Assembly: GCF_010093595.1 (NCBI RefSeq)
Contig: NW_022985443.1
Coordinates: forward strand, 1,216,804-1,280,803
Direction of reading: 5' to 3'
DNA length: 64,000 nt
Origin: Mytilinidion resinicola
Taxonomy: Eukaryota > Ascomycota > Dothideomycetes > Mytilinidiales > Mytilinidiaceae
Below the pieces are notes generated by a model, which saw nothing but the letters and a program-made list of their open reading frames with translations, was not told where the DNA came from and ran no database searches. Within the stretch, counting starts at the first letter, position 1. The number at the start of each line of letters is the position of its first letter. This document shows, piece after piece, positions 30,507 to 41,721 of the stretch. A program made the translations under genes and the position numbers.

Positions 30507-32789
30507 CTACGGCAGCATAAAGCCGTCCCCGCTGAGCTTATTCTCAGTCTCAATGCTGAAAGTCTTCTCCAACGCCTCGAACACCTTCGCGTCGGCCACC
30601 CCCCGCTTCCTCAGCCCACTGCCACCCAGCGTCCGCGTAACGTCGCGCTTTTCGCGATATCCCTGTGGGCCGTAGGGCACACACTTCCCCTTGCCGCCCC
30701 ACTGCGCGTCCGCGACGCCCTTCCAGATTTCCGTCACATCAACCGTCATTTCAGACGTGTAGTAGAGCCGGCAGTCGGCCTCCTCGTAGCGGAACTGCAG
30801 CGGCGTTCCGCTATCATCGCCCTCGCGCAGGCCGTCGCGGACGTTGACGCCCGGGGCCACCGCCGCGCGCGAGAACGGGGTGTCGGAGTAGTAGTCCTTC
30901 AGCACGCTCGTGTTGTACCGCTCCGCCTCCTCTGGGGCCGCGAGCATAACCGCCTCCTGCGCGAGCGACTGGATGTAGCCCCACTGGTAGTTGTTGGTGC
31001 CCTTGACGCCGCCGACGGCCTGGATGGCGGCGGCGTTGGCGCGGCCGCCCATGGCGATGGCCTTGACGCCGGCTTGTTGGCGCATGAGCTCGGAGAAGAT
31101 GGTGCACGTGGACGCGCAGTAGCCGTCGTAGACAATGACGATGTCGGCGGCGTCGAAGGGCTGCTGGGTGAAGTTTGAGCGCGGGCCGTAGCCGGTGATG
31201 TTGATGCCGCCCGAGTTGTAGGTGATCAGGACGTCGGAGAGGTTCCAACGCGCGATGCCGGTGTAGTTGTCGCCGTTGTAGACGCGAGGGGAGTACTTTT
31301 CTGGCCACGAGGTGAAGGGCTCGTAATTGACGTCGGCGTCGGTGTGGTAGTCGAAGTAGGAGGACTGGACATCGAGGACCGTGCTGTTGATTGTGTGCAA
31401 TGTTCTGGGGTATTTGGAGGCCAACGCGCTGAAGGACTGGCCGACAAGGTCAGCGGCTTCATGGGCACGGAACCGGGTGGCACCGTAGGGCAGAATTGAG
31501 GGAAACAACTGTTTGAACAGATCGTAGCCTTGCAGGATGGTACCACCGCCGTTGGCCGAAACGTCGACGATCAGCTTCTTCTTGCCGTCTTTGAGGGCTT
31601 TGGCGACAAAGTTCTGCGTTGTCTCTTGGAAGGGGATTTCAGCGGCCTCGTTTCCGACAAAGTTAGGGACAGAGAGAACAGCCACGTCTTCGTAGTCTGG
31701 CGAGTCGACATAGTAGCCGTTTATGAGGTTCAATGGACCCTGGACAACGATTGGGGGGTACCCTGGAGGTGACTCAGGCGTTGGTGTTGCTGCTGCTGCT
31801 GCGGTCGCCACGGCAGCACTACTGGCGGCTTCAACCCCAGGAACGGCTTGGATGTTGCCTCCCGCAGCTTGGCCGGCATTGGCGTAATAGAAGTAGGTGT
31901 TCTGCAACTTCTCCCCTGAATCAATGCCTCTCATGCTAACCAAAACACGGGCGTAATTGTCAATAGTTCTCGAAGTCCCGTTCGCGAAGGTGAAGGTAGT
32001 GGTTGCACCAGGCCATGCCCAACGACCACGACCTCCCCCTGTGAAAGTTCCAGTACCACTGCCAGAAGTACCAAGAGAGACCTGGGCGAGTTCGTAGAAG
32101 ACGTTGTTGTACAGCGCGTCACGGTCCTGGAGAGATCCCCATTGGCTCCAGTCCTCAAGAAAAGTGGCTGCGTCTTTACCGTCAATCTTGACAATGGCAG
32201 AGGGAGTGTACGAGATGTTCTTGAAGTGCTGGCCCAGCACGTCGGCGTAGGCGAACACTGCGGGCACCTTCAAGCCATCTTCAGAGACGGAGACCAAGGG
32301 GACGGTGCGGCCGAAGTTGAAGATAGCACCGACAGAGTCTGGGACAAGCGAAAAGTGGCCATCGTGGGCTGATTGGACCAGCTGGTACAGTGCAAAGCCA
32401 AAGTCGTACTCGCCTGTGAAGGCTCCACTGTTGACCTTGGCTTCGATGTCATCTAATCCGGCGATGATGTCGACTGCGTCCTGGACCTTTTGTTTGTACT
32501 CGGCAGGCGGGTTCTTAAGGAAGGCTAGGGTGCTCTGCCAGTTGATATACGGCCGAATGTCTCCTAAGAGCTTCTTGGCGGAGGTGACATTGAGAGGTAC
32601 GCTCTTGATGCAATCGTAGGCTATCTGCGCCGGGACCGTGGGGACAGGGTTGGTCTGGGCAAAGTAGGCAGAGGACACAGCAGCACACGGTGCCGTGCTG
32701 TTGGTAGGAGTCGCGCGAGTGTCGAGGATTGGGCTCGCAGAAGTGATGGAGAGGAGCCCAATGACGGCGGAGAGGGAGGTGAAGCGCAT
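30507..32789 (-). CDS. Secreted S41-family peptidase-like protein (CPAF type)
   Basis: Intronless, 760 residues, taking the start at 32789 where a signal peptide begins (MRFTSLSAVIGLLSITSASP); the frame extends 37 residues upstream without such a signal. The N-terminal region carries ALYQLVQSAHDGHFSLVPD, whose His matches the position of the catalytic His in CPAF-like S41 peptidases. A Ser/Ala/Thr linker precedes VQGPLNLINGYYVDSP. The tail-specific-protease core has KKLIVDVSANGGGTILQGYDLFKQLFP, and IVYDGYCASTCTIFSELM has a Ser in the nucleophile turn. Many N-glycosylation sites support secretion. These fungal proteins are widespread but their substrates are poorly known. The C-terminal 80 residues include KR-rich sites. 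Loss of activity cannot be excluded from sequence. Confidence 0.87.
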   Translation of the reverse strand: MRFTSLSAVIGLLSITSASPILDTRATPTNSTAPCAAVSSAYFAQTNPVPTVPAQIAYDCIKSVPLNVTSAKKLLGDIRPYINWQSTLAFLKNPPAEYKQKVQDAVDIIAGLDDIEAKVNSGAFTGEYDFGFALYQLVQSAHDGHFSLVPDSVGAIFNFGRTVPLVSVSEDGLKVPAVFAYADVLGQHFKNISYTPSAIVKIDGKDAATFLEDWSQWGSLQDRDALYNNVFYELAQVSLGTSGSGTGTFTGGGRGRWAWPGATTTFTFANGTSRTIDNYARVLVSMRGIDSGEKLQNTYFYYANAGQAAGGNIQAVPGVEAASSAAVATAAAAATPTPESPPGYPPIVVQGPLNLINGYYVDSPDYEDVAVLSVPNFVGNEAAEIPFQETTQNFVAKALKDGKKKLIVDVSANGGGTILQGYDLFKQLFPSILPYGATRFRAHEAADLVGQSFSALASKYPRTLHTINSTVLDVQSSYFDYHTDADVNYEPFTSWPEKYSPRVYNGDNYTGIARWNLSDVLITYNSGGINITGYGPRSNFTQQPFDAADIVIVYDGYCASTCTIFSELMRQQAGVKAIAMGGRANAAAIQAVGGVKGTNNYQWGYIQSLAQEAVMLAAPEEAERYNTSVLKDYYSDTPFSRAAVAPGVNVRDGLREGDDSGTPLQFRYEEADCRLYYTSEMTVDVTEIWKGVADAQWGGKGKCVPYGPQGYREKRDVTRTLGGSGLRKRGVADAKVFEALEKTFSIETENKLSGDGFMLP

Positions 32790-35700
32790 GATGAAAGCGG
32801 TGGATGAAGGAAAGGAAGAGGAGATGAAAGGTAGAGAGGTCAGCACGCAGCCATGGACTGTGAGGACTATATGAAAGGCGGAGCGGAAGAGGCACGCCAA
32901 GAACCGTGTTAGGCAGCCCAGTCAGATGGGCCCGAGCACGGGACAGGTCTGTGGCAGTGGCAGCAACCTCAAGGTTAGGAAGATAGTGAGGTTGATTGAG
33001 GACGTGAGGGTCTCTGGTGACGCAGGCGACTGTCTTATGGAGAAAAAAAGTGAACTAGCTCGTCGACGCACCGCCTCGGCGGGCCGTGCTGGTTGTTTAG
33101 GGGACCAAACAGCCATGTCCAACCGCCAATCGGAAGCACAGCGCAGCCTAATCCCGCCCCATGACGGTTGGCAGCGGTGGAGCATCGATCGTAGCTCAGG
33201 GTGGAGCTATGGGATCCCAGCACCGCAGCGGTGCATGGCAGATGTCATAGGGCGAGCGGAGCGCACCGGGGGGACGCATTAGGGACGACTTTTGGAGCAG
33301 AGGGCCGTAAGGGGTCTACAGGGCAGGACAGCGCCTGTCCCAGCACCCAAACAGACGCATGAACACGCTGGACTTGGCTTCCCCGTGCTCGTGGAGTGAA
33401 TTGTTTGGCAGCGAGGTCGATTCGCGGTTGCGGCGCCGCCACGCCGCACCGCTTGGCGTTTCAAGTGAGGGCAGCGGAGCCCCTATCAACGGCTCTCTCT
33501 TCCCTGCGAGACGCCGTCGCTCGACCAACCGCAGTTCAACCATGGCACTGTAGCACCACCCATTTCAGCCGCCAGCCTGCATCTCAACCCGCTCGAGGTT
33601 TGCCCGAGCACGATTCACGCCGCGTGCGCCTGTTTCAGACACAGCAAACCCAGACTGCCGCCTCGGTGCATCCCTGGCTGGACTTGATCCCAACCACCCG
33701 CGCCGAAGCAGAGATTGAGAGTCTCGCACAATTGCACAGGTACCCGTCTGTTCCGACCACCTACCGTGCCGGTACTGTCTCCAAGCGCCCGCCGACACCG
33801 CTTCGGCCACGCACAGCTCGTCACGCATGTCTTGGATACGACCACGGCGGTGCACTATCGTACGACTGATCAAAGAGGCAGGTTGAGGCTGGGTGCGTGC
33901 GGCTCTCATTACCTAAAGATCGTTGCCTGTGACGTCGTCTGCGCCTTCGTCGATCCTCCCCACATCAACACACGAGATTTCGACCATTGCCAAGCTTCCT
34001 TCGGCCTGAGTTGTGGCTGTACTCACTTCTTCCTTCAGTGGAGAGTACTGGGTTGATGCGTAGTATCGTGTGTCGAGCCGTGGCATGGCTGATTTACTGC
34101 TTCTGCATGCTTTGAGTCTTGTGCGACATAGACTTTAGTACAATTTCATTCATGCTTCAAATTCATCAGATATTTTTTCGGAGAGATTCCACTTCAGTAA
34201 TGCCGAGCCGACTGAAAAGCCCTCAGTAGCATGAATTCGCCTCTAACTACGAGGGAAGTACGATTTTGGTGTGCTGCTATATTTTCAGGTTAGTTCTTTA
34301 TTTGCTCACTTGACCTACCCGCTTAGCGAAAGGATCAATGAGGTTGAAATCCAGGCCTTTGACACAAGATTCTCGACAACCTTAAATCCTAACCACCACC
34401 GAAGGATGCGGCTGTGCACAGCACTTCAGAGTCTACACCTAACACACATCTCCGATCAGCATGTCAGCAGGTTTGCAGGGTACACACCATTTATTACTTC
34501 ATTCGCACTGTTTCGCAGCGAAGCCATTCTGTATACGTACTAAAAGTCGGAACTTTGATCTTCCACCACCTTCGCAAACCCTGTGCACAACCTTATACTT
34601 CCCTAGGAGTGAGGATCTGGACACAAGCTTGCTATTCAGAATCTGAGGTCCTCTCAATTCTCATCGATATCACAAGGTCTACGATAGTCACAGCACACAG
34701 CCACTATTGACGGAAATCGGCATTGGCGTTTGCGGCCTTACCGTCGCAACGGCCGCCGATCGTCCGCCCCCAAGCCAAGGCTGAATTGAGACACCGGATG
34801 TCAGCAGCCTACCCGGTCCGCACACACGTACGCTTTATGGCTATGCACTAATTATCAGCCTTCTTTGCGGTGGCGTGTAAATTGTTTCGCGACAACTGTA
34901 TCTGAACTGTTTGCAAACTTTCAGTTGTGGTTTTGAAAGCATGGCCTAACTCGTAGATGTCACGTGCAACCAGCACTGGATGCGATGTTTCATGCGAATT
35001 CTGACTGGTTATTCGTCCACTCACTACCTACCCAAACTCTCCGATAAATTTCCGGACGCTTAGACGATTGCGTCTATCTCAAACTAACCTTGTTTCGCAA
35101 CAGGCATGTCGGTGTCCCTCCTCTTATCGTAATTTACGACGCTCCCAGGCGACTGTAGAAAGATAGGGAGAACACAAGATCGAAGCATACCTCAATTTTG
35201 TAAAATCTACAGCCTTTCCTTCGCAAGTCTATATTGCTCACCTGATATAACAACGCCCTGTTCCATCGTATGAGCCGTTTCATCGAGAAATCTCGGAAGG
35301 ATTGCTGCAATCCTGCTTTGCGTTTAGAGTAGTTATTCTAAGATCTCTCTCCATCCAACGCATGCAAGGTAGGAACTGCTAACGCTACAAAACCACCGTT
35401 TGCATCGGGCGATTGCGATGCCCGATTGACAATGCGACAGGAACAGCGCGTCGGGGAGCAAGCGCGCGGGGTGCGTGGATGAGGTTCGTCTCTTCGGGAA
35501 CACGCTCATCTATCCATTCTGACGACCAATATGCCACATGCATCCATCGCCCCCGCTGGCTATCGGCAGCAGCTAGACAGCTGCAGCGCGCCCGCCAGGC
35601 CCTCAAAGCTATCCAGATCTCTCCCTTCAGCTCGTGCCCAGCTCGGCGTGAAGGAGGGACTCCGCAGCTGAAACCGCACTTTGGCGTGGCTGACATTGAT

Positions 35701-36947
35701 CGCCTTGGTAAGCAAGAGTTCATACCTCCATGTATCGGGGTCCCAGAAATTCTATATCCGCAATAGTCTTCCTTCTGTATCTTGGCTCCTACTTCGTTCG
35801 CTACGTGTTGATACCTATATCTGCGCTCTTATTAACTACCGTAATGTTTGTTTATCCCGGGTATCCATTGTGCATCGTGACGCAAAGACGTGGGGTTAGC
35901 ATCTTTTGTTGCAAACGGACTCTGCTCTGACCGATATCTAGAGGTTCTGTTCTTACGAGAAGTGGATGTTTTAACATCTTAGTACCTACCACAGAGCGCT
36001 ACGCACTAAGGAAAACGCCGCTATCTCGGCCAACGTAGTAATGAGAGGTAAGTAACTTGGGTGTAGCAGGCATACAGGCATACAGGCCCCCAAAAAAAAT
36101 AAAAATAAAAATAAAAATTCAATTTCACCATCTTCTACACCTCAATCCCCCCGCGCAACCCACCCACCCACCCACACCAAGTCTCTCCACCAACCAACCT
36201 CCAGCTCTCAGAACACTCCACTACAATACCCTTCCTACCAAAGCTACGGTACTAGCTAGCCACCCTTACTCCCGCCATCAAATCACCCACCACCACCACC
36301 ACCACCACCACCATCGCGAAACCACCTGCACCATCTAGATAAACCTGCCAAACGAACCTGCATCTGCACATCTCCCTATCCCAACCTCTCCCCCTGCCAA
36401 CCTCCCCGCAGCAAGTTACTCGGGTATCGGCAGCACAGGGCGCGCCCGTGTCCAGGGGAGAGGGATAATTAGTGGGCCGTGAGGAGGCGAGAGATGGAAG
36501 GGCATGGTTCTTAGAGGGAGTTGGTTTCAGAGCTTGGATCGTAAGAGTCACGAGTTTTTTGGACATAGAATGGTGAGGGGGTGGGTAGTTTACCACGTGT
36601 TTGATGCGGTGAGAGGAATAGGGAAGTGGCGCATTGGAGAGGGGGGGAATGGGGCGAAGAAACGTTATGATGACGGTAGAGGCGTGACGGCAGAGACGTG
36701 GATGAGATTCCATCGTGAGGAGGTGGGAAGTCGGTGTTGTTATATCCGCCTACCGTAGCACCCACCTACTCAAACCCTCCCATCATCACCCCCCCCCCAA
36801 CCCTACCCACTTCAGAAACCCATCAAACACATTTCCATACTCATAAAATGGATCGATATACCCGCACTGACTATCCTTTATTTCCTTCCCAGTTTCCCAA
36901 CGCCAAACACCACTCAAATCTCGCCTACTAAAACCTAATAACTATCA
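32790..36947. other. Long gene-poor interval with simple repeats
   Basis: About 4.1 kb. I found no frame resembling a protein family. 33390-33870 has an open but compositionally odd frame. A/T-rich simple sequence (aaaaataaaaataaaa) lies near 36090-36118, and a CAC/CCA trinucleotide run lies at about 36285-36315. C-rich runs recur near 36790. 35385-35770 is open on both strands but without motifs. No RNA gene was recognised. Confidence 0.5.
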
Positions 36948-39713
36948 TCAAGCACCCCCAACCCCGCCCCCATGCTCCTTAAGCTCCGCCTTACTCACCT
37001 TCTCCACCTCCCGACTAAGCAACTGCCTCAGCTCCGGAGAAATAACTTTCTCTTTATCGGCGCCGATCCCCTTCGCAACCACATCGCCAACGCTCTGCCT
37101 CTGCTTGCCCCTATCCGTGCCTGTTGACGTCGACGCGGCGCCGGAGGCCGCCCACGTCGTTTTCGGCGGCGGAGAAGCGGAGGCAGATCTGGTGGATGAG
37201 ATGCGGCGGTGAGCGGCGGGCGGGAGGGGGAAGTTGTCCTTTTTGTCGATGGTCTCGACGGTGCGCTGGAAGCGGCGGTAGAGGGATTCGGCGCGCACGA
37301 GGGTGGATTGGAGCTCGATGGTGCCGGAGAGCTCATTGACTGTTTTAGATTAGCAACCATCTTGATACTACTCCAGACATCCGGAAGAGAAAACTCACTG
37401 TACTTCAACACCTCATCAAAATGCTTGAGATGTTCCATAATGACATCCCGATGTCTCTCCAGAATCGCTAGCGCGATGAAGATGTGGTAGTTCGAGGACA
37501 AGTAATCTGTCCACAGCCCCTCCCACAGCCTTAGCACGTCGACCCATTCGAACTCGCGCTTATACCACACAAGCAGCATGCGGAAGAAGAAGAAAAAGTT
37601 GGTCGAGTCGGCGGATTGTAGGTGCAGGTAGAGTTTGGGATCCATGAGCTGTACGAGGTGGTCGAGGGTGAGGAGCTGCTTGCGCATGCCGGATTGATCG
37701 CGAAGGAAGTTGCGTTCCTTGGAGGTTATTAGTATTAGGGAGTATGAGGAGAGGGGACAGTGGAGTTACCATCCGTTCCATAAAGCCGACAAAGCCCCAG
37801 AAGGCGGCGGCGTCATCTTGCATGACAGCGTAGATAGGCGAGAGGAGATCGCTCATGCCTTGTACGTAGCCAAGGTCTTTGTTGTACTCATTGTACGTCA
37901 AGAGCATGTCTTTCATCTGCTCGAGATGCACATTCGTGCCAACATCTGCGAATGGTGAATCGGGGTCTGGATGTGGGATGTCTTCTCCCATGAAGATTGG
38001 GATAGTGCGATCGGTTCGGTGCACGTCCTTCTCTATAGCACGGATCCCATAGAATGGGACAAGTCAGTCTCGTGATCTCCGGAAAGAAGTTTTGGGGATG
38101 TGTACCTATCCTGTTCTTCTGCTCTTTCCACCACTCCTCTTCTTCCGCGGTGCTGTGTCCCTCGATCATTCGCTCCCACCAGGCACCCTTGAGTCTAATA
38201 TACTCGTCCCGACGGCTGTTCATGTTCGCATGGCGTTCCTCGGTTGAGCTATCCCATTCATAGACACCAAGCAGGAACATCCATGCTTCTTTTCGAACAC
38301 CGTCATCCGGATGTAGGCCACCATGGAAAATCCGCTCCTTGACTTCATCCGGCGTAATCTGCAGCCTTCCGGTTTGTGCATCGAAGAAGTCCTTCCATTC
38401 TTTCAAGGTAACTGGTTTCCTGAGATCGCTCATCGACAGTTTTCCAGCCTCCATATCGAGAATCTCAAACTCGCCAACTGAGCTCTCCTCCATCTCCAGC
38501 ACGTCATTTGCTGTCCATATCCTTTGATTTCTTTCTCTTTCACTTTGCTCTTGAATCCCCATTGCCCATCTCGCCAGATAAATCTTCGCACTGTCGAATT
38601 CCTCTTGCAACACCTGAACCTCAGGATTCTGAATCAACCGACGAACCTGCGGCGGAACCTTCGGATTCTCCGCAACCGCCTGCGCCGTCCTCCTCGTAAA
38701 CGTCGTAACCTGGCTCAACTTCTCCAAGAAATTCCACTTCGCCTCCTTCAGCGTCTTCGTGATAGGATCCATCCCCCCATCCCTCTTCGCCGCAGGCGGC
38801 GAAGCCGACGACGACGCTCCGCCATCAGTGCTATTCCTCGGAGACTTCGACGTCGTCGCCTTCCGCCCAAACGACACCTTATCCTCCTCCGACGGATCAA
38901 TAAGATAAATACTCGGCTCCGCCCCCGACCGCTCCACATTCACATATCTCTTCAACCACCTCAGCACCTCATCGCCGCCCCAAAACATCCCCCCGCCATC
39001 GCCGAACGGATCAAAGCTCTCCCTCGCCAGCTTCTTCCTCTGCAGAATTGTCGACTGGCACTCGCTATCGTGGAAGAACAGCGCCGGGAAGCTCTCCCCC
39101 GCTTTCGTATTCGCGACCAAACTCCCAAACCACCACCCGATACTCGGCGGGCGCACTAGCAGCGAGTAGATCTCGCTGACCGGCACCGCAAACGCATACG
39201 TGCCGACGGAGTTGGCGTGCGTCGTGGTCGTCGGCGGGGGCGGGACGAGGTAGGATTGCCGAGGGGGCGACGACGAGTCTGACAGGTCCACCTTCACATA
39301 TGTGTCGTAGGAATCGCCGAGCGACGATTCCGGGACCCAGGCGAGGAGGAGGGATGAGGCGTGGACGCTGCGGGCGGAGGAGGATGATGTGGGGCGGGCA
39401 TCGTTCGATTCAACGGGTCCCTTTTGCTGGACTAGAGCTATGAAGCCGGGGATGTTGTCTTTGGCGGAGGGCGTGGGGTGCACGTAGACCTAATTTATGA
39501 TGGTCAGCTTGGAGTCTGAGCTGGGCTATGTGATCTCTAAGGCGCTCTCGCCACCGGCCCGGAGCTCACCTTGCTCTTTGTATACAGCAGCTTCACACCC
39601 CTCCCGCTGCTGGTGTGTCTGATGGTGTTGTACTCGCCCTCCTCGTCGTCGCTCATGTCGTAGAAGGAGGCCGTGGGAGACGGCGGGCTGTGCGGCGGTG
39701 TTGGAGAGGTCAT
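36948..39713 (-). CDS. TBC-domain Rab GTPase-activating protein, Gyp7-like
   Basis: Spliced complement model 39713-39570, 39489-38106, 38032-37770, 37717-37399, 37339-36948 gives 833 residues. The N-terminus (about 30-190) is the Gyp7-type DUF3548 region (GVKLLYTKSKVYVHPTPSAKDNIPGFIALV and a PPSIGWWFGSLV segment). The TBC domain starts near residue 385 with FHGGLHPDDGVRKEAWMFLLGVY. The catalytic arginine finger is in IEKDVHRTDR and the glutamine finger in YVQGMSDLLSPIYAVM. Gyp7 stimulates GTP hydrolysis on Ypt7 and related Rabs at the vacuole or late endosome. The C-terminal 120 residues are low in complexity and end in a helical EKVSKAELKEHGGG tail. Every splice is in phase and restores a conserved TBC motif. 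Confidence 0.92.
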
Positions 39714-40201
39714 GGTGAATGGGGCAGCTGGAAGGCGCGAGGTGGGCAGGTGAAGTCAGGAACGAGGCTCGGGCAGCTAGAGCCAATGTAGCTACAGGCA
39801 GAGAAGGTTGCGAAGCTGCCTCGAATACACCTCGTATGATTGGTGATGTGGGAGGATGGTGAGGAGAGCTGGGAGGCGGGATGACGTTGGCTCGTGACGC
39901 GGGGCGAGGCAAGGTGCGTGGCCTGCCCCTCAGTACAGAGGCACCAGCAATTGGGATATCATGCACATAAGGGAAAAAGTCAAGTAGGAGGGTATAGTAT
40001 GGCTCTTATTACTTATTAGCATCCATAGGACAGATATACAGAGCCTTCGAATGCACCGAATGAGCACCTGAAGCATGCAGCTGTAACAAGCCACATATCA
40101 AAGGAAACCGGAAACTGTCCGAACAACTTCAAAACGCCGTGAATGAATATGCTGAACGCTCCATAGAAACCCAAATCCCATAAGAAGCCTGAAGTAACAG
40201 T
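39714..40201. other. Intergenic region between Gyp7-like and Mso1 genes
   Basis: 488 bases containing the Gyp7-like promoter and the Mso1 3' flank. No other feature seen. Confidence 0.6.
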
Positions 40202-41116
40202 TTATCGCGGCCGTGGCCCATTCGGCAGCCCAATTCTCTCGCGGCCTCCGCCCCGTGGGCCTCCATATTGCCTTCCCGTGTCGTAAGCTCCACCACCGAA
40301 CTCGTCATCAGCCGGGTTCGACCAAGGCGAGTTGGCTGATACGTTTGAGCTCTGATTCTGCGTTTGCCTGCCCCCGCCGTATCCTCCTCGCTCCTCTGGG
40401 TATGGTGCTGGTGCAGCCTGTCTGGCCGATCCAGCACTATTGCTTCGATCGTATGGATTGCGCATCCCCGCTGACCCTGCACCCGGCGTCGACGCAGGAC
40501 TGGAGTTAGCAGACGCGCCCTGCAATGGGCTGTTCGACCGTCCAGATCCCCACAGCCTCGCCTTAAGTCTCTCTTGTGCGGTCGCTCCAGATCCACTGCT
40601 TGGCGGCGGTGATGGTTCAGCAGGCGGTCGTCCAAATGCGCTCGCCGGTTGGTAGCTTCCTGCCCGCTGGCTTGGGAGCGGTCGTGGTGCCAGTTGCGGC
40701 TCCGCAGAATACGATTCGACGGCACCTGGTCGTCCGGGCATGCCGCGCCCACCGCCACCTCGTCCCTGTGCTCGTCGCAGCGACAGCGGCTCCTGCTGAG
40801 GCGGCGGCTGCTGTGGTTGCTCATCCCATAGACCACTCAATCCACCGCCGCGGCCCATGGGGGGCTGCTGTCCGGGCTGTCTCCCCAGCGAGGAAACGAA
40901 CTGTGTGGTGGGCGCTTGTTGCGGTGTCCCTTTTGGGTCTGGGGGCAGCCATGGCGGAAAAGGCCTGCCCTTCTCGATGTAGTATGCCCTCAGCACTCGC
41001 GAAATATGGGAGTCATCTTCGGTATCGCCGTCGCCTTCGCTGTCCAGGAGATTTCGTCGTAGAGAGGTGTATCGTGATGTCGTGGTCGTGAGGAGGTTCG
41101 AGAGGTATGACGACAT
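40202..41116 (-). CDS. Mso1-like Sec1-interacting exocytosis protein
   Basis: Intronless, 304 residues from the Met at 41116; the frame also allows nine extra upstream residues, but the domain begins at MSSYLSNLL. The first 60 residues match the Mso1 N-terminal domain: MSSYLSNLLTTTTSRYTSLRRNLL, then acidic GDGDTEDDSHISRVLRAYYIEKGRPFPPWLPP. In yeast, Mso1 binds Sec1 and supports SNARE-complex function during vesicle fusion at the plasma membrane. The remaining 240 residues are a disordered, Gly/Pro/Gln/Arg-rich tail with RGGG clusters, as is usual for filamentous-fungal homologues. Confidence 0.88.
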   Translation of the reverse strand: MSSYLSNLLTTTTSRYTSLRRNLLDSEGDGDTEDDSHISRVLRAYYIEKGRPFPPWLPPDPKGTPQQAPTTQFVSSLGRQPGQQPPMGRGGGLSGLWDEQPQQPPPQQEPLSLRRAQGRGGGGRGMPGRPGAVESYSAEPQLAPRPLPSQRAGSYQPASAFGRPPAEPSPPPSSGSGATAQERLKARLWGSGRSNSPLQGASANSSPASTPGAGSAGMRNPYDRSNSAGSARQAAPAPYPEERGGYGGGRQTQNQSSNVSANSPWSNPADDEFGGGAYDTGRQYGGPRGGGRERIGLPNGPRPR

Positions 41117-41721
41117 GTTGGACGCTGAGGGCCGAGACCTCACGGTCGAAAGAATTGGGTTCTTTGCTGGCGATTGTAGGCTCTCGCAGTGAGAGGTGTG
41201 CGTTACGTGGGCGATTGTGGACGTGGCGGTGGGGTCGCAGGTGAAGATGAAGGGAGCGCTGTTTGGAGCGGCCAGGGAACTTGCAAGCGAAAACCACTGC
41301 GGAGCCTCTCGACCCCTGCACCGCCCTCACAAATTCAACACCACATCACGTTTCAAATTCGCATCATGTATAATCGTATTGGAGAGAGATACTGTTTACT
41401 CGCCTAGGGGTCCATTCATATGTTTACTATGCTATCAAAACGAAAGGCAAATCAGGCTGATCTGCAGAGCGTGGCAGAGCGTGGCAGAGCCGGGCTAGAA
41501 TCATAATTCACTTTAATCAGGCTAAAAGTATATTTCTTAAAATTGTGCTCGCAATGACGAAGATATGTATACTGAAGCAAGCTCGTTGAGGTGCTTCGAA
41601 CGGTGGCGTTGAGCCAGAAATCTATACTTAATGTTGAACTAATCCACAGTTACCGCCCAATGCAGCCTGATATACCCAAAACTCCCAGTCACCCCCAAAT
41701 CCATGCTATGCAAACATCAAC
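41117..41721. other. Intergenic region
   Basis: About 600 bases between Mso1 and the p-aminobenzoate synthase 3' end. It has a small GTGGCAGAGC duplication near 41471. Nothing else seen. Confidence 0.55.

Noticed and set aside
30814..31308. 164-residue Arg/His-rich minus-strand frame
   Set aside because: Shifted-frame shadow of the S41-like protease.
32790..32900. 37-residue N-terminal extension of the S41-like protease
   Set aside because: The signal peptide begins at the internal Met (32789); the extension would bury it.
33396..33869. 157-residue open frame in the 33-37 kb gap
   Set aside because: No domain, no signal and several overlapping frames of similar length; G/C composition alone explains it.
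36285..36315. CAC/CCA run as a possible repeat-based array or CRISPR-like element
   Set aside because: Plain trinucleotide microsatellite with no spacers.
38524..39159. 211-residue Arg/Leu-rich plus-strand frame
   Set aside because: Antisense of the Gyp7-like coding exon.
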